Below, piece by piece: positions 44,210-55,274 of a stretch of 64,000 bases of DNA. The position numbers and the translations under genes are program-made. This DNA is from Blepharisma stoltei. Its lineage: Eukaryota > Ciliophora > Heterotrichea > Heterotrichida > Blepharismidae. Positions within the stretch are counted from its first letter, which is position 1. Every line of letters begins with the position of its first letter. The stretch covers positions 246,001-310,000 of the forward strand of contig CAJZBQ010000041.1 of NCBI GenBank assembly GCA_914767885.1, given 5' to 3'. Under the pieces are notes generated by a model. The model was not told where the DNA came from. It worked only from the letters and a program-made list of their open reading frames with translations, and did no database searches.

Positions 44210-44640
44210 TAATCTAATAAAGAGCTATTGAGTAGCTACCAATCTAACGTAAGACACAATTTCTACATCCTTAATTTAGCTTGCTGCAACCATAGTTCAG
44301 GACAGCCTGCTAGACTATCGGACAGGTTTTAGCCATTATCCTATCATCGATAGTTTTGATTGCTGTGATTCCTGTTTCGATACTAGAGTACTAGCTGGGA
44401 TGAGAATGAGCTTCTAAGCTGATATCCGCATCAACTATGTCTTTTTGTCAGTACTAGTGGTTTCTAGGGTAAAAACTAATCCCCAAACATCCCACCAGAA
44501 AAGCCTAGGTATTATGGATGAGGGAGTCATTCCCATAAAAGCAATAAAAAAGTCTTCTACAACTTATTTCCATACCTTTTTTTCTTTAGCTCACAGCAAT
44601 TTCCTAAAATCAAGCATCCAGTTATGAGAGCACAGTTGGT
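44210..44640 (-). mobile_element. Intergenic GC-richer element, probable retroposon remnant
   Basis: Base composition shifts sharply from the surrounding AT-rich DNA. The left edge reads AATCTAATAAAG, like the ATCTA tails of other members in inverse orientation. The block AGCTGATATCCGCATCAACTATG resembles part of the 6059-6521 insert. I found no clear target duplication. Confidence 0.45.
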
Positions 44641-45261
44641 AATGACGCCATTTATTTTATGAATGGAGAGCAATCAGGAAATACGGAATTTAATATAAAT
44701 TAATAAATTTTCAATCAATTAATATTGGACGCAATCAAAAATATCATATTTATTTTATTAAGTTTCCAAAATGCTTTTGCTTCTAACTCGCTTAAAACAG
44801 AATAAAATAATGATAACCGTTTTTGAGAAATAAAACCTTTATTTGAAGCAAAATTGGAAAATTTTGATAACTGAATATAATAAGTTCTATTTAAACAGCC
44901 TTGATGCACAAATTGATTGGCTTTTTTTATTGGAATCAAAATTTATATATATCTTATTCTATTTTAAGGGAAGCTTAAGTACAATTCAATATGCTCTATA
45001 CAATTCACATGCTTTCAGCATCCTAATGTCTCTTATATGGATTTTTTCTCATGGGATTGCGATTTAAGCTTTGTAATACTTAATCTAAATCTCCTTAATT
45101 GATTATAAATTTAAAAATCAGAATAATATACTATTTTTCTGATCTTATTCTGTACATTCATAAATTCATGCATTTATCAATCTGAATTCTTCTATATATA
45201 TGACATTGATTGAATTTATTATTAATTAGAGAACTTTCTTGATAAATTTTATATTTTCTCC
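44641..45261. other. AT-rich stretch with a weak minus-strand frame
   Basis: A minus-strand frame at 44715-44939 encodes a segment with protein-like composition (IQLSKFSNFASNKGFISQKR) but lacks an ATG and has stops upstream. It may be a gene remnant. Nothing else is recognised. Confidence 0.3.
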
Positions 45262-45646
45262 TAACTCCCCCCCTCAGTGATGAACAAAAAATTTTGTTCA
45301 CCCAGAAGGGTTTATTTTTTTTAAAAAAATTTATATAGTCAGTGACACTGACTATATAAATTTTATACAATTTTTTTTTTTGAAATTTAAAAAATTTCTA
45401 ATTCGCAAAATTGGAAAGCAAATATTAATTTAATTTATAAAATTTATGTTTTAAAAAGCAATTCGTTTAAAATTAAACAGAATTAGCTTTAGATTTCATT
45501 ATACTAATTATCATTTATATATCAAATTTTTTTTCCATAAACATTTTCTATTAAAAAAATTTTTGTCCACTAACGGAATGTGGGTTTTTGGGCAAAAAAT
45601 AGCGATTTTTCTAATGGTTTTGTTCACTGACAGAGGGGGTGGAGTA
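45262..45646. mobile_element. MITE copy with an internal perfect palindrome
   Basis: Ends TAACTCCCCCCCTCAGTGA and GGGGGTGGAGTA. It holds the core TTCATTATACTAATTATC and TTAAAATTAAACAGAAT seen in other copies. Near 45328-45360 lies TATATAGTCAGTGACACTG with its inverse, a perfect ~30 bp palindrome not seen in sister copies. It sits just upstream of the Rab gene. Confidence 0.75.
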
Positions 45647-45715
45647 AATAAAATAGACACACCTCATTTATTAAATTACAATTAATTAATTCATCACAGC
45701 AAAGTATATTTTAAA

Positions 45716-47456
45716 ATGAGCGAAGATTTGTAACATTAACTCAGTGACTGCATTCTCAAAATTCTTACAATAGGCGACTCAGGAGTTGGCAAAACTTCCC
45801 TTATCATGAGATTTGCTGTAACTTTACATCTAGGAAAATTGTTTTTCCCACAACTACATAAGCACTATTGGAGTCGAATGTAAAAGTAGAACGATCGAGC
45901 TAGGAGATAAAAGAGTAAGAATCCAACTATGGGATACAGCAGGCCAGGAAAGATATAGGACTATTACTAGCAACTTTTACAGGGGTTCTCATGGAATCGC
46001 TGTTGCCTATGATGTCACTGATAGAAACTCTTTTAATATGGTCACATCATGACTTGCTGAAATTGCAAAAAACTCTTCTGATAACTCTATAACAGTGATC
46101 ATTGCCAATAAAATTGATATGATAAACCATAGACAAGTGACCGAAGAAGAAGGCAGAAACCTAGCAGAGTCTCACAAACTTCACTATTTCGAGACCTCAG
46201 CCAAAGACGGCAGTGGTGTCGCCGAAGCTTTTAGATTCATGGCCTCCAAAATCGTAGCAAGCATGGAAATAAAGCCTGACTACATCAAAAGAAGTAAAGA
46301 AAGCTTCATGATCAAAAGAATGGAAAAAGAGCCAGCCAAAAAAGAAAAGTAAACTCTATATATAGAACTTTCTCTTCAATAGCGCGATAAGGCGCATTCC
46401 TAGGTTTTACCGGAGGGTCTTGGACATATGGAAACCTGCTATTCATTATTCATGGGGGAGACAAACAGCCTAAATAAAGAATTGCGCCTGATCAATCTCG
46501 AGAACTTGAAGAGAGGCTGTGTGGAAAATTTACATTTTGGTTCGTCAAATGGATCTGACGAGCCAATTCTGACCAGTACTTGAAATAAAAAATGATAGTT
46601 GCCAGAATTTTATTAATTTTCTGATGAAGAGTATGATCAGAATTTTTAATAATTCCTTTTGACAATAAAATTCAAAAATCAAACTTTTAATATAAGATTT
46701 GAAGAGATAATTAAATCGTTAAAATAACGTAATGAAAACTCTTTACTGCCTTAGGGAGACGATGCCAGTAATGATTTTTAAATTTTGACTTTTTTCATAT
46801 TGACTTAACCACCTTAATAATTTTTTAATTTTTTAAAAATCCAAACCTTTAATAGAAGATTTAAAGAGATAATTAAAGCATAAAGTAAAGGTAATGAATA
46901 CTCTTAACTGCCTTACGGAGACGATGCCAGTAATGATTTTTAAATTTTGACTTTTTTCATATTGACTTAACCACCTTAATAATTTTTTAATTTTTTAAAA
47001 ATCCAAACTTTTAATAGAAGATTTAAAGAGATAATTAAAGCATAAAGTAAAGGTAATGAATACTCTTAACTGCCTTAGGGAGACGATGCCAGTAATGCTT
47101 TTTATAATTTGAATTTTTCATAGCGACTTAATTAATTACTTGATCCTGTGCCATTTATTAAAATTCTGATCATACTCTTCATCAGAAAATTAATAAAATT
47201 CTGGCAACTATCATTTTTTATTTCAAGCACTGGTCAGAATTGGCTCGTCAGATCCATTTGACGAACCAAAATGTAAATTTTCCACACAGCCTCTCTTCAA
47301 GTTCTCGAGATTGATCAGGCACAATTCTTTATTTAGGCTGTTTGTCTCCCCCATGAATAAGGAATAGCAAGTTTTCATATGTCCAAGACCCTCCGGTAAA
47401 ACCTAGGAATGCGCCTTATCGCGCTATTGAAGAGAAAGTTCTATAGATGCTGTTAG
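45716..47456 (+). CDS. Rab-family small GTPase (203 aa) with IES inside its last intron
   Basis: All GTPase motifs are present: GDSGVGKTS (P-loop), STIGVE (switch I), [11 protein letters not shown] (switch II), NKID and ETSAK. It resembles the Rab1/Rab8/Rab11 exocytic group. Introns: 45730-45744 (15 nt), 45818-45833 (16 nt) and a third one formed only after removal of the IES 46361-47443. Its halves are 46349-46360 plus 47444-47446, giving GTAAACTCTATATAG, 15 nt. The last exon then encodes AAA TGC TGT TAG, so the protein ends EKCC, the double-Cys geranylgeranylation motif. Without these steps the protein would stop at KKEK with no lipid site. TGA is Trp in VTSWLAE. 612 coding nt. Confidence 0.92.
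46361..47443. mobile_element. Composite IES inside a Rab intron
   Basis: A 1,083 bp element with ends [TA]TAGAACTTTCTC and GAGAAAGTTCTA[TA]. The inverted repeats are about 285 bp (46361-46645 and 47160-47443), containing GCGCGATAAGGCGCATTCC. The interior has about three ~162 bp tandem units with AAGAGATAATTAAA and AGACGATGCCAGTAATG. Removal between TA pairs creates a perfect 15-nt intron. Confidence 0.85.
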
Positions 47457-47491
47457 GCTAAATAAATTTATATCTTAAGATAATAACTATA

Positions 47492-50132
47492 ATGTCCGAC
47501 TCGTCATCTGTCTCTAGCGAATCTTCATCAGAAATCTCTGAAATCTCAGAGCGTCAAGACGAGGTGGATCCATTTGTCCCACCTCTTCAGCTGCAAAACG
47601 AAGATATTCCAGAAAACCTTTCTCTTAAAGCAATTTACAGCTCAGTCCATCAAAAATATTCGTATGACCCAAACGAACAAAATAATGAAGAAAACTCGAC
47701 GTTTGAGACAAAAACCCATCAAGGTCCGATACAACTAATTAAGGTAACTGATTCAGGGACGTTTGAAGTCTGTAAGAAAGGAGCTGAGTTTCTAAAAGGG
47801 ATAAAAACGAAAATAGGAGTCGTTTCAATAGGAGGACCGACTAGAAGTGGAAAAAGTTTTGTTATGAACCTTTTGGCAAATGGGACTGGATCTGGCTTTG
47901 AGGTTGGCAGCAGAGTTGCTGCTTGCACACAAAGTAAATTAAATTAAAGGGTTTAAAGTCTTCCAGGTTTGATGCCTTTGCACTCTTAAGACCACTAGAA
48001 CCTGCTTGCTAGAGAAACTCAGTCGCCTGAGTCCTGTCTCAATAGCGGTCTATTCTCAGGACCTGAGGCTTGCAACGATAAACCTATACCAGAGTCTCGG
48101 CGGTTTAGAAAGACTATTCATGCTCCATATCTTGAGGGTGCTATAGAGGCAAAGGTCAGCTCGATGCCTCTTGTTGCCATCTTGCGGAGAGGTGGCATCT
48201 AAGAAAAAAGAGCCACAGCCATCCGAAATCAGTATGGAAAGAACCCGTGGCCCCAAAAAAAATCCGTATAACCAATACCTAGACTGTAATCGCCACCAGC
48301 TGACTCCCAAGGTTTACCCACCCCATACTGCCGCTCGAGGCAGCTAAGGGTTAGGACTAAAAGTCTGAACCTTGGCTTAGGCTATAAAGTCATTTTGGCG
48401 CCCAAAGTGGTGTGTCGTCATCAACGAATATTTTGTCACCACCACGATATTAACTATGCTTTTTACACAAGGGATTTGAATATGGGGAGAGCCTATGCAA
48501 GCAGCAAATATGAGTATCATTTTTCTTGACTCAGAGGGCTGCAAAAGTGTTGAAAAATCAGCAAATCATGACGCAAAAATATTTTCACTGCTTATCTTGC
48601 TGTCTTCAGTATTTATTTATAACTCAAAAGGAGTCATTGATGAGCAGGCGATTAACCAGCTGAGTTTTGCAGCATCTTTATCAGAATTGATATCAACAAG
48701 GATTACCCCTAGTGACTCAGATGAAGAAATAAAACGGAGATTGGCAGCTTTGTCACCTAAATTTATATGGCTGTTAAGGGATTTTCATTTATCATTAGTA
48801 GATGAAGAAGATATCCCTATCAGTTCAAAACAGTATATGGACAAAATTCTAACAAATAGGATCTCTATAGGAAGAAATGTGGACAAATATAATAAAATAA
48901 GAGAAGCTATACTTGAAACCTTTATTGACAGGGACTGCATAACACTTCCAAGACCTGTTGAGCAAGAAAAACAGCTTGAAGCGCTTGCCGAGTTTGATTT
49001 AGACTCACTAAGGCCTAAGTTCAAAAAAAGCTTTGAACAGCTTCAGCTTTCTGCACTTGAGCACTGTCCTCATAAGAAATTTGACGGGCTTGAAATCCAA
49101 GGAAGCAACTTGCTTAGCTTTTTGGAGGAGATGATAAAAGCAATCAACGACGGAATTGCGCCTAATATTAATACAGCCTGAAGCCACGTTATAAAACTCC
49201 AATATGAAGAGCTTATGACAGATATTAAAAAAAGATATATAAAAGCTAGAGACGTGGAGATACAAAATTTGCCTTATGATGAGTCTGAATTGCTAATTAA
49301 ATTGCAAGCTGCCAAGGATAGGGCACTTGCGTTGCTTTTAGAGGTGCAGCTAAAAGATGAAGCGCTAGAAGAAGGATGCAGAGAAGAGTTTGGAGGGTTT
49401 TATCATGATGACATTACGTTTACACTTAAAGCAAACCAAGCAGCATCTGAAGCGTTTAATTTGTCATTGATTGAAAAGCTTTTTAGAGATATTTTGGTTG
49501 ATCTTGAGCAAGGAAAGTACTTTGAAACCTTTGATGGTCTTGAAACGGATTGGGCAGTAGCTATGAGAAGATATGAAAAAGAAGCTATTGGGCCTGGAAA
49601 GTTTATTGCGCTAAGCCAATTTTCCAGAAAGCACCAGCATAATGCTTTTGCGAGATATTTTCAAGATATCGCTGATAAGTATGAAGATCAGGTTTTAGAA
49701 CTATCTTTCCATAAATAATTCTATTATATTATTAATATTAAAAATTGGGGAAATTATATTTATATTTAACATATATAGAAATTTGTTATATAAAAAAAGT
49801 ATTAACAGGAGAAAGTAAGGAAAAAAGAAAAAGAATATGAAGATAGGTTATACGCCACAAGGAAAAGAGATGACGCTGAAACTAAGCAGCTCGTGCTAGC
49901 TCATGTAGCACATTTAGAAAAAGAATTAGGAATTATGGTTGATGAAAGACAGCAGCTTGGCGATATTTTAGGAAGAGTCCAATATGAAATTGCTAATGCA
50001 TTGTAAGCGATAAATAGGAAAAAGAAAAAAGAAGAAGAGCAAGAAGAGCCCATAAATCCTGATGACGTCGAAGTTGATATAAAGCCGAAAAAGAAATCGA
50101 ATTCTAAATCCTGTGGCTGTGTCCTTTTCTAA
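47492..50132 (+). CDS. GBP/atlastin-like large GTPase with CaaX end (655 aa)
   Basis: The GTPase core shows GGPTRSGKS (P-loop) and FEVGSRVAACTQ-GIWIWGEP, the guanylate-binding-protein switch I signature, then IIFLDSEG (G3). The rest is the helical GBP middle and effector region ending in a coiled coil. A 538 bp retroposon (47933-48470) splits ACTQ-GIW. A second IES (49716-49835, boundaries less certain) separates SFHK from YEDRLYATRK. A 15-nt intron lies at 50003-50017. The end CGCVLF is a CaaX box for isoprenylation. The total is 1,968 nt. GBPs are membrane-associated GTPases acting in vesicle or organelle dynamics. Confidence 0.85.
47933..48470 (-). mobile_element. GC-rich retroposon-like insert in the GBP-like gene
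   Basis: Short repeats ACACAA at 47927-47932 and 48465-48470. A TTAATTTAATTTACT tail lies at the left end, so the element lies on the minus strand. The interior is GC-rich with no coding motif. Removal gives ACA CAA GGG ATT TGA, restoring CTQGIWIW. Confidence 0.75.
49716..49835. other. Short IES in the GBP-like gene
   Basis: A 120 bp AT-rich segment between TAs at 49716-49717 and 49836-49837. An alternative pair (49702/49816, 114 bp) also keeps the frame, changing only five residues. One of the two is required because TAA follows SFHK while a well-formed coiled-coil frame resumes downstream. Confidence 0.6.
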
Positions 50133-50559
50133 TTAGTCACTGATATTAAATTAGCATATATATTAATAAAAATTAGCTAAAACATCCTTAGTTTAGTCTT
50201 ATTTGCTTGGTCTTGTTTTGCTACGTGTGAGGTTGTACTGCAGCAAGTAATCTTCTGATTTTTTGATGTATTGAGTTTTAGATCTAGCTACCTCTCTATT
50301 ATCCTCAGGCAATATTTCAAAAATCCTAATTATCCAATGCTTACTCCTACCTTTTAATTATAACCAAAATTTTTGTATAGGAAAATTTCATAGATAAATT
50401 TTTATAAAATTTGTTTTGACCTAATTTAATGGTAGAGTGCAAATAGAATATAATATAAACAGCTTTCACACTGAATTGATTAATTTTTTGAATCAACTCT
50501 TCATAAAGAATAAATTAAAATTCAATATATTGCATTCAATTAATTTTTTTTTTTATTTT
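50133..50559. other. AT-rich intergenic stretch between convergent genes
   Basis: No gene recognised. It lies between the GBP-like gene and the end of STT3. Confidence 0.4.
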
Positions 50560-53500
50560 TTAAACAATTTTTTCATCAAAAAAATTTAACTCATCTATAA
50601 ATTGGAACTGAATATTTTATGCCAACTTAAAAGGGTAAGTTAGTAGTATAGACTTCTCTATAATTCTTCAGCTCATAATCTTTAAGTCCAATCTCAGTCT
50701 GTCTAACCACATCATAGCCAGGTGCTTTTCCATAAGCCCCTCCTACTTGTCCAAATCTGTAATAAGAAAGTCTATACATTAAGCATTTCATCATAGTTTC
50801 AGTGGCACCACCATCCACTCTGTATTGTCCTCTATTTAAGAAATCATCTTCCTTTATATGTGGGAACACTCCTGACGCAATCCTGATCATCCATAAGAAC
50901 TTATTAATATCATCTCCTGAATAGTAGCTTAACCCTCCAAAGAGTACAAGTACATAATTAGCGTCTAGTTTCCTTAAAAGCCTAGCTGACTCATCATCAT
51001 CACTTGCGAAAATCATTCCGACAGTGGCAATATGTGTATTATTCCAGGTGTTATTGTCTACCAAAACAGTTCTATTTCCCATTCCAGTAATCTGGTATCC
51101 ATAATCCCACCATGACATAATTTTTGCGTCAGGCTTGGTATTCATCCTAAGCCAGTAATAGGCTTCTCTGTAGTCATCCACAATAATTTTTTCCCCATCA
51201 TGACCTTTGTGGGACATAATAATGGTAGGTGAAGAATAAGCTTCTGCTCCAACCCACACGCAGTGGTTAATATAAGCACGCATAACAATTAACTTAATTT
51301 AAATAACTTTTAGTTAGGCATTTAGTTGCGCAGTAAAGGTGGCGCTTTTTTTTTTTGTTTTTTTGCTACTCTCGACTCATGTGGACCTTGCAAGCAATCG
51401 AATCGCTCCTCCTAGTCCCTGTGAACCCAGAAGCACTTAAAACACTAGTGGCTTCGCGTTATCTCGCTCTGTCCTACTTTCCTTCAGCGTCTACTTGGCC
51501 TAAGGGTCCTGCCTTTTATACCAGTTTAGGAAAGAGGTATACACACACAAGGCGGCGAAGTATAAAAATTCCTTACCATTTTCTCTTCTTCTGAAGAAGT
51601 CTATGTATAAAAAATTAACTCCATAAGTTTAGGTTTACATTTAGAGGTCGTAAGACAATTTTATGGTGGAGCCAAAGCCCACCGCACTTGCCCTTAAGGC
51701 TATTATTACCTACCACTATCGACGGTAAGGCAGCTTATCTTCGCATATCATGCCCATTGTCTTCGTCAGGACACCATCTTCAATGCAATTGCACCCAATT
51801 AATTGCATCTCCTCCGTTGGATTCCTGGATTCCGATGAGCGATGGACTTTTTTCCATCTTGCCTCAGTAGATACACCTCTCTGCTGATTTTGAATTACGC
51901 AGAGACTCGGATAGCCTACACTGCCCAGTTTTCGTCCCACACCGCTAAGGCCAGCCATCCTGTCCCAGGAGCTCAAGCTCCGTTTACCTAATGGTAGGGC
52001 ATTGCATGAGAAAAAGCATATCACTATCGTTATCGTTAACTGCTTAATTTCTGATAAGAATTCTGGTCGATATACCATCTGAATTAATCGTGCTCACCCG
52101 AGGCTACCGCGAGAAGGTTCAGCAACTGCCGGACTTACTGTACGATTCCACCCTCTAGGTTCCAGAGTCCTCCACGCGGTTGTTGCCGGCGGCAGGTGGA
52201 TTGCCTGTGCTGTTAGAGTGCGTGAGTTTGGAGCTTGCCCGTACTTGCTCCTTCTCAGCATAAACTGATTCTACGCCAGTCGCTTTATCTTGACTCTCTG
52301 CAGGACATATTATGGTTCATATTTTTCTAAGTTTGGTAGGGAAAAGGTTTTTTTTCGGAGTGAATTACGTTTTTATCCTAGGCTATTTTATTATTATGGC
52401 TAATATAAAGCAATTACGCTGATAGCTAATATAACCAAAATAGGTATTGACAGTTCTAATGGGTAGCCATACTTAGGCTTATGTCCTCTTATTTCTTCTG
52501 GGGTGTTATAATAGTCCCACCACTCCCTAAAATGTATAATATGCCTTGCAAACCTATGAATCGTCTCTGAAAGCCCAATTCCTGCCAAAATGCACAGCGC
52601 AGGTGCTAAAACAAGAAGAAGCCTAACCATGACAGATGCAAAATAAACTGACAGAACTCCATATAACGCAATGAAAAGTTTCCCATTATTATGCTCCATA
52701 ATGCAATAATAAAACCCAGCAGGGGCTAGGAAAACCAAAATGTGCAAGTCAAAGAAAAAGCTTGACCAAGTTGTAGGCTGATGCTCAGATACTGATGCAA
52801 CAATTGGAATGAATTTTTTGGCATAAGTAGGGTCTAATAAAGATAAGCTTCTTCCAGTCCATTTCATTCTTCCAGTTAACGTCAAAAACAAAGCAACCAA
52901 TACAATTGCTGTAGCGCTTACTCCTAATACAACTTTTTTCAGGGTGTTAAACCTTGTTTCGCCTACTTTTTCTTTTATCCATTCGCAGAAATAGTAGACA
53001 TTTATGAAGATAAAAACTGTATGAGATGGCAAATGCTCGGATGCTGTGACTGCTTGGAATCCTATAAATGGAATCTGCATAGCAAGAAGGGTCCCAAGGA
53101 TATGGAAAGAGCAGTAGCCAATATACGTATTTGTATTGAATCTGCCTATCAAGATGAGAACTATAGCAAAAATTGGGATAATGTTGACGATAAATGCATA
53201 CCCACCCCAGGATGCAGCCATATAGAAGAAAGAAAGTGAAGCCATTCCTGACCATATCAAGGATCCCTACATTAATCTTACTGTGTTTGCAGCTTTAATC
53301 CATAAGTAAAACGTAAAAAGTAATGCGAAAATTGCGACTCCTTCATAGTCATAGCTCCCAGCTACTGATCTGGAAATATATGATGGCACAATGCTGATAA
53401 AGAGTGCGGAAAATAAGCTAGGCTCAGTCTTCCCTGTTACTTCTTTAGTCAGGAGGTAGCATGCGAGTGCTGTCAAAGCTGAAAAAATAGGTGCCAAGAA

Positions 53501-53860
53501 GACACAGACGTTCCTTATATCGATTGGAAATGTAAGCAGATTCGCCCACTGATGAAGAGCTCCAGCTGTCATCATGATCCCAGGGTAAAGTGTTCCTCCG
53601 ATGACTCTGCCAAGTGGAAACCATGAATTTGAGTCAAACCAGTTCCAAAACTCATAGACGCCTTTTTCAGCCAAGTACCGAGTTGTCCGATAATTGAACC
53701 AAGGGTCAAATTCGTGAATGATGCTCTCAAAGCGAATGACCTAAATGAAAAATACAGAAAACACACGAATCAAGACTGCGATAAGGCAAATCATGACGAG
53801 CATGACTATGCGAAGGACTGGAGCCCACCTCTCAATAAATCCTTTGAAGTTGGATTCCAT
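50560..53860 (-). CDS. STT3: Oligosaccharyltransferase catalytic subunit STT3 (about 695 aa)
   Basis: Catalytic subunit that transfers lipid-linked glycan to Asn in the ER lumen. Visible hallmarks: [14 protein letters not shown] (first Asp-containing loop), [25 protein letters not shown] (external loop 5 region), WWDYGYQI and the acceptor-sequon motif region DNNTWNN. Thirteen-helix layout. 15-nt introns lie at 53741-53755 and 53267-53281. A retroposon (51279-52412) interrupts [13 protein letters not shown] candidate 49-bp IES (50587-50635) near the end would extend the C-terminus to [12 protein letters not shown]; without it the protein stops at TTNLPF (50627). Total 2,088 nt with all removals. 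Confidence 0.9.
50587..50635. other. Candidate 49-bp IES at the STT3 end
   Basis: Minus-strand reading: after AACTTA the insert begins CCCTTTTAAGTTGG and ends CCAATTTATAGATGAGT before TAAATTT. The two ends are imperfect inverted repeats, related to TTCCAATTTAAAGAGG in other IESs. Removal keeps the frame and adds eight residues. Confidence 0.45.
51279..52412 (-). mobile_element. 1.1 kb GC-rich retroposon-like insert in STT3
   Basis: Target duplication TGCTTATATTA (minus strand), with one extra T in the 5' copy. The minus-strand 5' end reads ATAATAAAATAGCC and the 3' end AAATTAAGTTAATT. It is about half G+C. The block GATAAAGCGACTGGCGTAGA through ACAGTAAGTCCGG is shared with the intergenic element at 59950-60224. 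No reverse transcriptase or endonuclease motif is seen in its frames. Confidence 0.8.
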
Positions 53861-54071
53861 GTTTTATGGAGAGCTTAATGGGAATCGAATTCTCAAGCCT
53901 TAATTAAAGAAAAACAGATAGGGAACTCTATGTAGGAAATTATAATAGTAAGATTACGTGGAGGCATTTTAGTGCTTTAATATTTTTAATAACAATTATG
54001 AATTTAATGAGCTTTACTTTACAGCTGTATTTAAATTATTGCTAGAGGCTTAATAAATATTTTATATCCAT

Positions 54072-55205
54072 ATGTTTCGTAGAAATGAGCACCGCTTAAC
54101 AACGCCTCCTGAGCAAGACCATCATCTTTTTGATGATGGAAAAGATGAGATGGTAAGCCGGATTGAGTTTCCTCTAAAGCAAGAGATCGTCGTTTTGCAT
54201 CATAAGTTAGAAAAGCTGACTCACAAATACCAGGAAGCTGAGGAAGATAGGAAAAAATATATCGATCAAATGACGCTGTAACAATTATTTAGATCTGCAG
54301 ATCAATTAAAAGGACTTAATGATGAGAACAGGGCTTTAAAAGAGTATATTTCGCATTTAAATGATGAAAATATACGGTTACGGCAGTACATTAGTAATGT
54401 GAACACGAAAAATAAAAAGCCAAAAGCATTTTCAAATAAGCTCAAATCGTCTCTTGATGGGTTAAAAGAAGAAATTATCGCATTTCATGATTCCTTTGAG
54501 TCTCAAGGAAAAGTTGTAGAAAAATGCTTAATCCATTAAAAAAATTAAATAAAAAGGGTCCACTTGTGGATTCGAACTTGACATACGGAGTAGCATTCTG
54601 CATGCCGGAGCATATAGATCCATATGTGGAATGCTATTTGGTATTTCAAGCTCCAACCCAAGTGTCCCTTTTTAATAAATATTTCCCAAAGAGTATTATG
54701 TTTCTTTATAAAGTTAGAAAGTCTGGAATTAAATTTGGACGTTGGGAACAAATTAAGAGATCTAATTGAGTATTATTTAGATGCTTCCAAACAAACTGAA
54801 TGTCAGATAAAGCGCTTAAATGCAAACGTAAACGAACTTTGCAGTGATCCTTGCACTTTTCAAGGCAGAATTGTGATGAAAAAAGATTTATCAGTATCTT
54901 ATGACTCAAGCTCAAAAAATTTTCCTTCTTTATTTGATGAGTTGAATACAGCTAATGACAAGTCAGTTGTGCATTCAAACGATAACACAATACCAGAGCA
55001 CATTATTGAGAAGCTAAACCACTTAGAAACTGTCTTAGAAGAAATCAAAGACACTTCAGAAGGTCTTCAAAGCGAAAAAAGCAGCCCAATAAAAGAAAGA
55101 TTCCTGCATCAGTCACATCAAAAAGCTCCTATCAGCAGATTCCACACTAAACGAAATATCAAAAACATGCTACTTGCACACCACATTACTATTTTCCACG
55201 TTTAA
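54072..55205 (+). CDS. Unknown coiled-coil protein (324 aa)
   Basis: Start ATG 54072; 15-nt intron 54278-54292; proposed IES 54529-54672; 975 coding nt. The N-terminal half is a strong coiled coil (LKQEIVVLHHKLEKLTHKYQ, LNDENRALKEYISHLNDENI). The middle joins as VEKCLINISQRV, then a region with several Cys (ELCSDPCTF) and a final helical part (IEKLNHLETVLEEIKD). No family is recognised. It is divergently arranged from STT3 with about 210 bp between starts. Confidence 0.6.
54529..54672. other. Foldback-like IES
   Basis: 144 bp between TAs at 54529-54530 and 54673-54674. The interior has inverted blocks AAAAAGGGTCCACTTG and CAAGTGTCCCTTTTT. By these inverted repeats a slightly later left edge would be expected, but that would leave a TAA in the exon, so the exact left boundary is uncertain. 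Confidence 0.5.
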
Positions 55206-55274
55206 TAAAACAAGGTATCCTAATTAAAACAGAAATTAATTATTTAAAAATGTGAAACTAATTAACTCATTTCT

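Noticed and set aside
51716-52078. 120-codon frame inside the STT3 insert as a transposon protein
   Set aside because: No reverse transcriptase, endonuclease or zinc-knuckle motif; the frame is short and not shared with the related copy at 59950.
54560-54640. Possible tRNA on the minus strand (TTCGAATCC block)
   Set aside because: The T-loop-like block has no pairing T-stem and no D-arm or anticodon stem could be folded.
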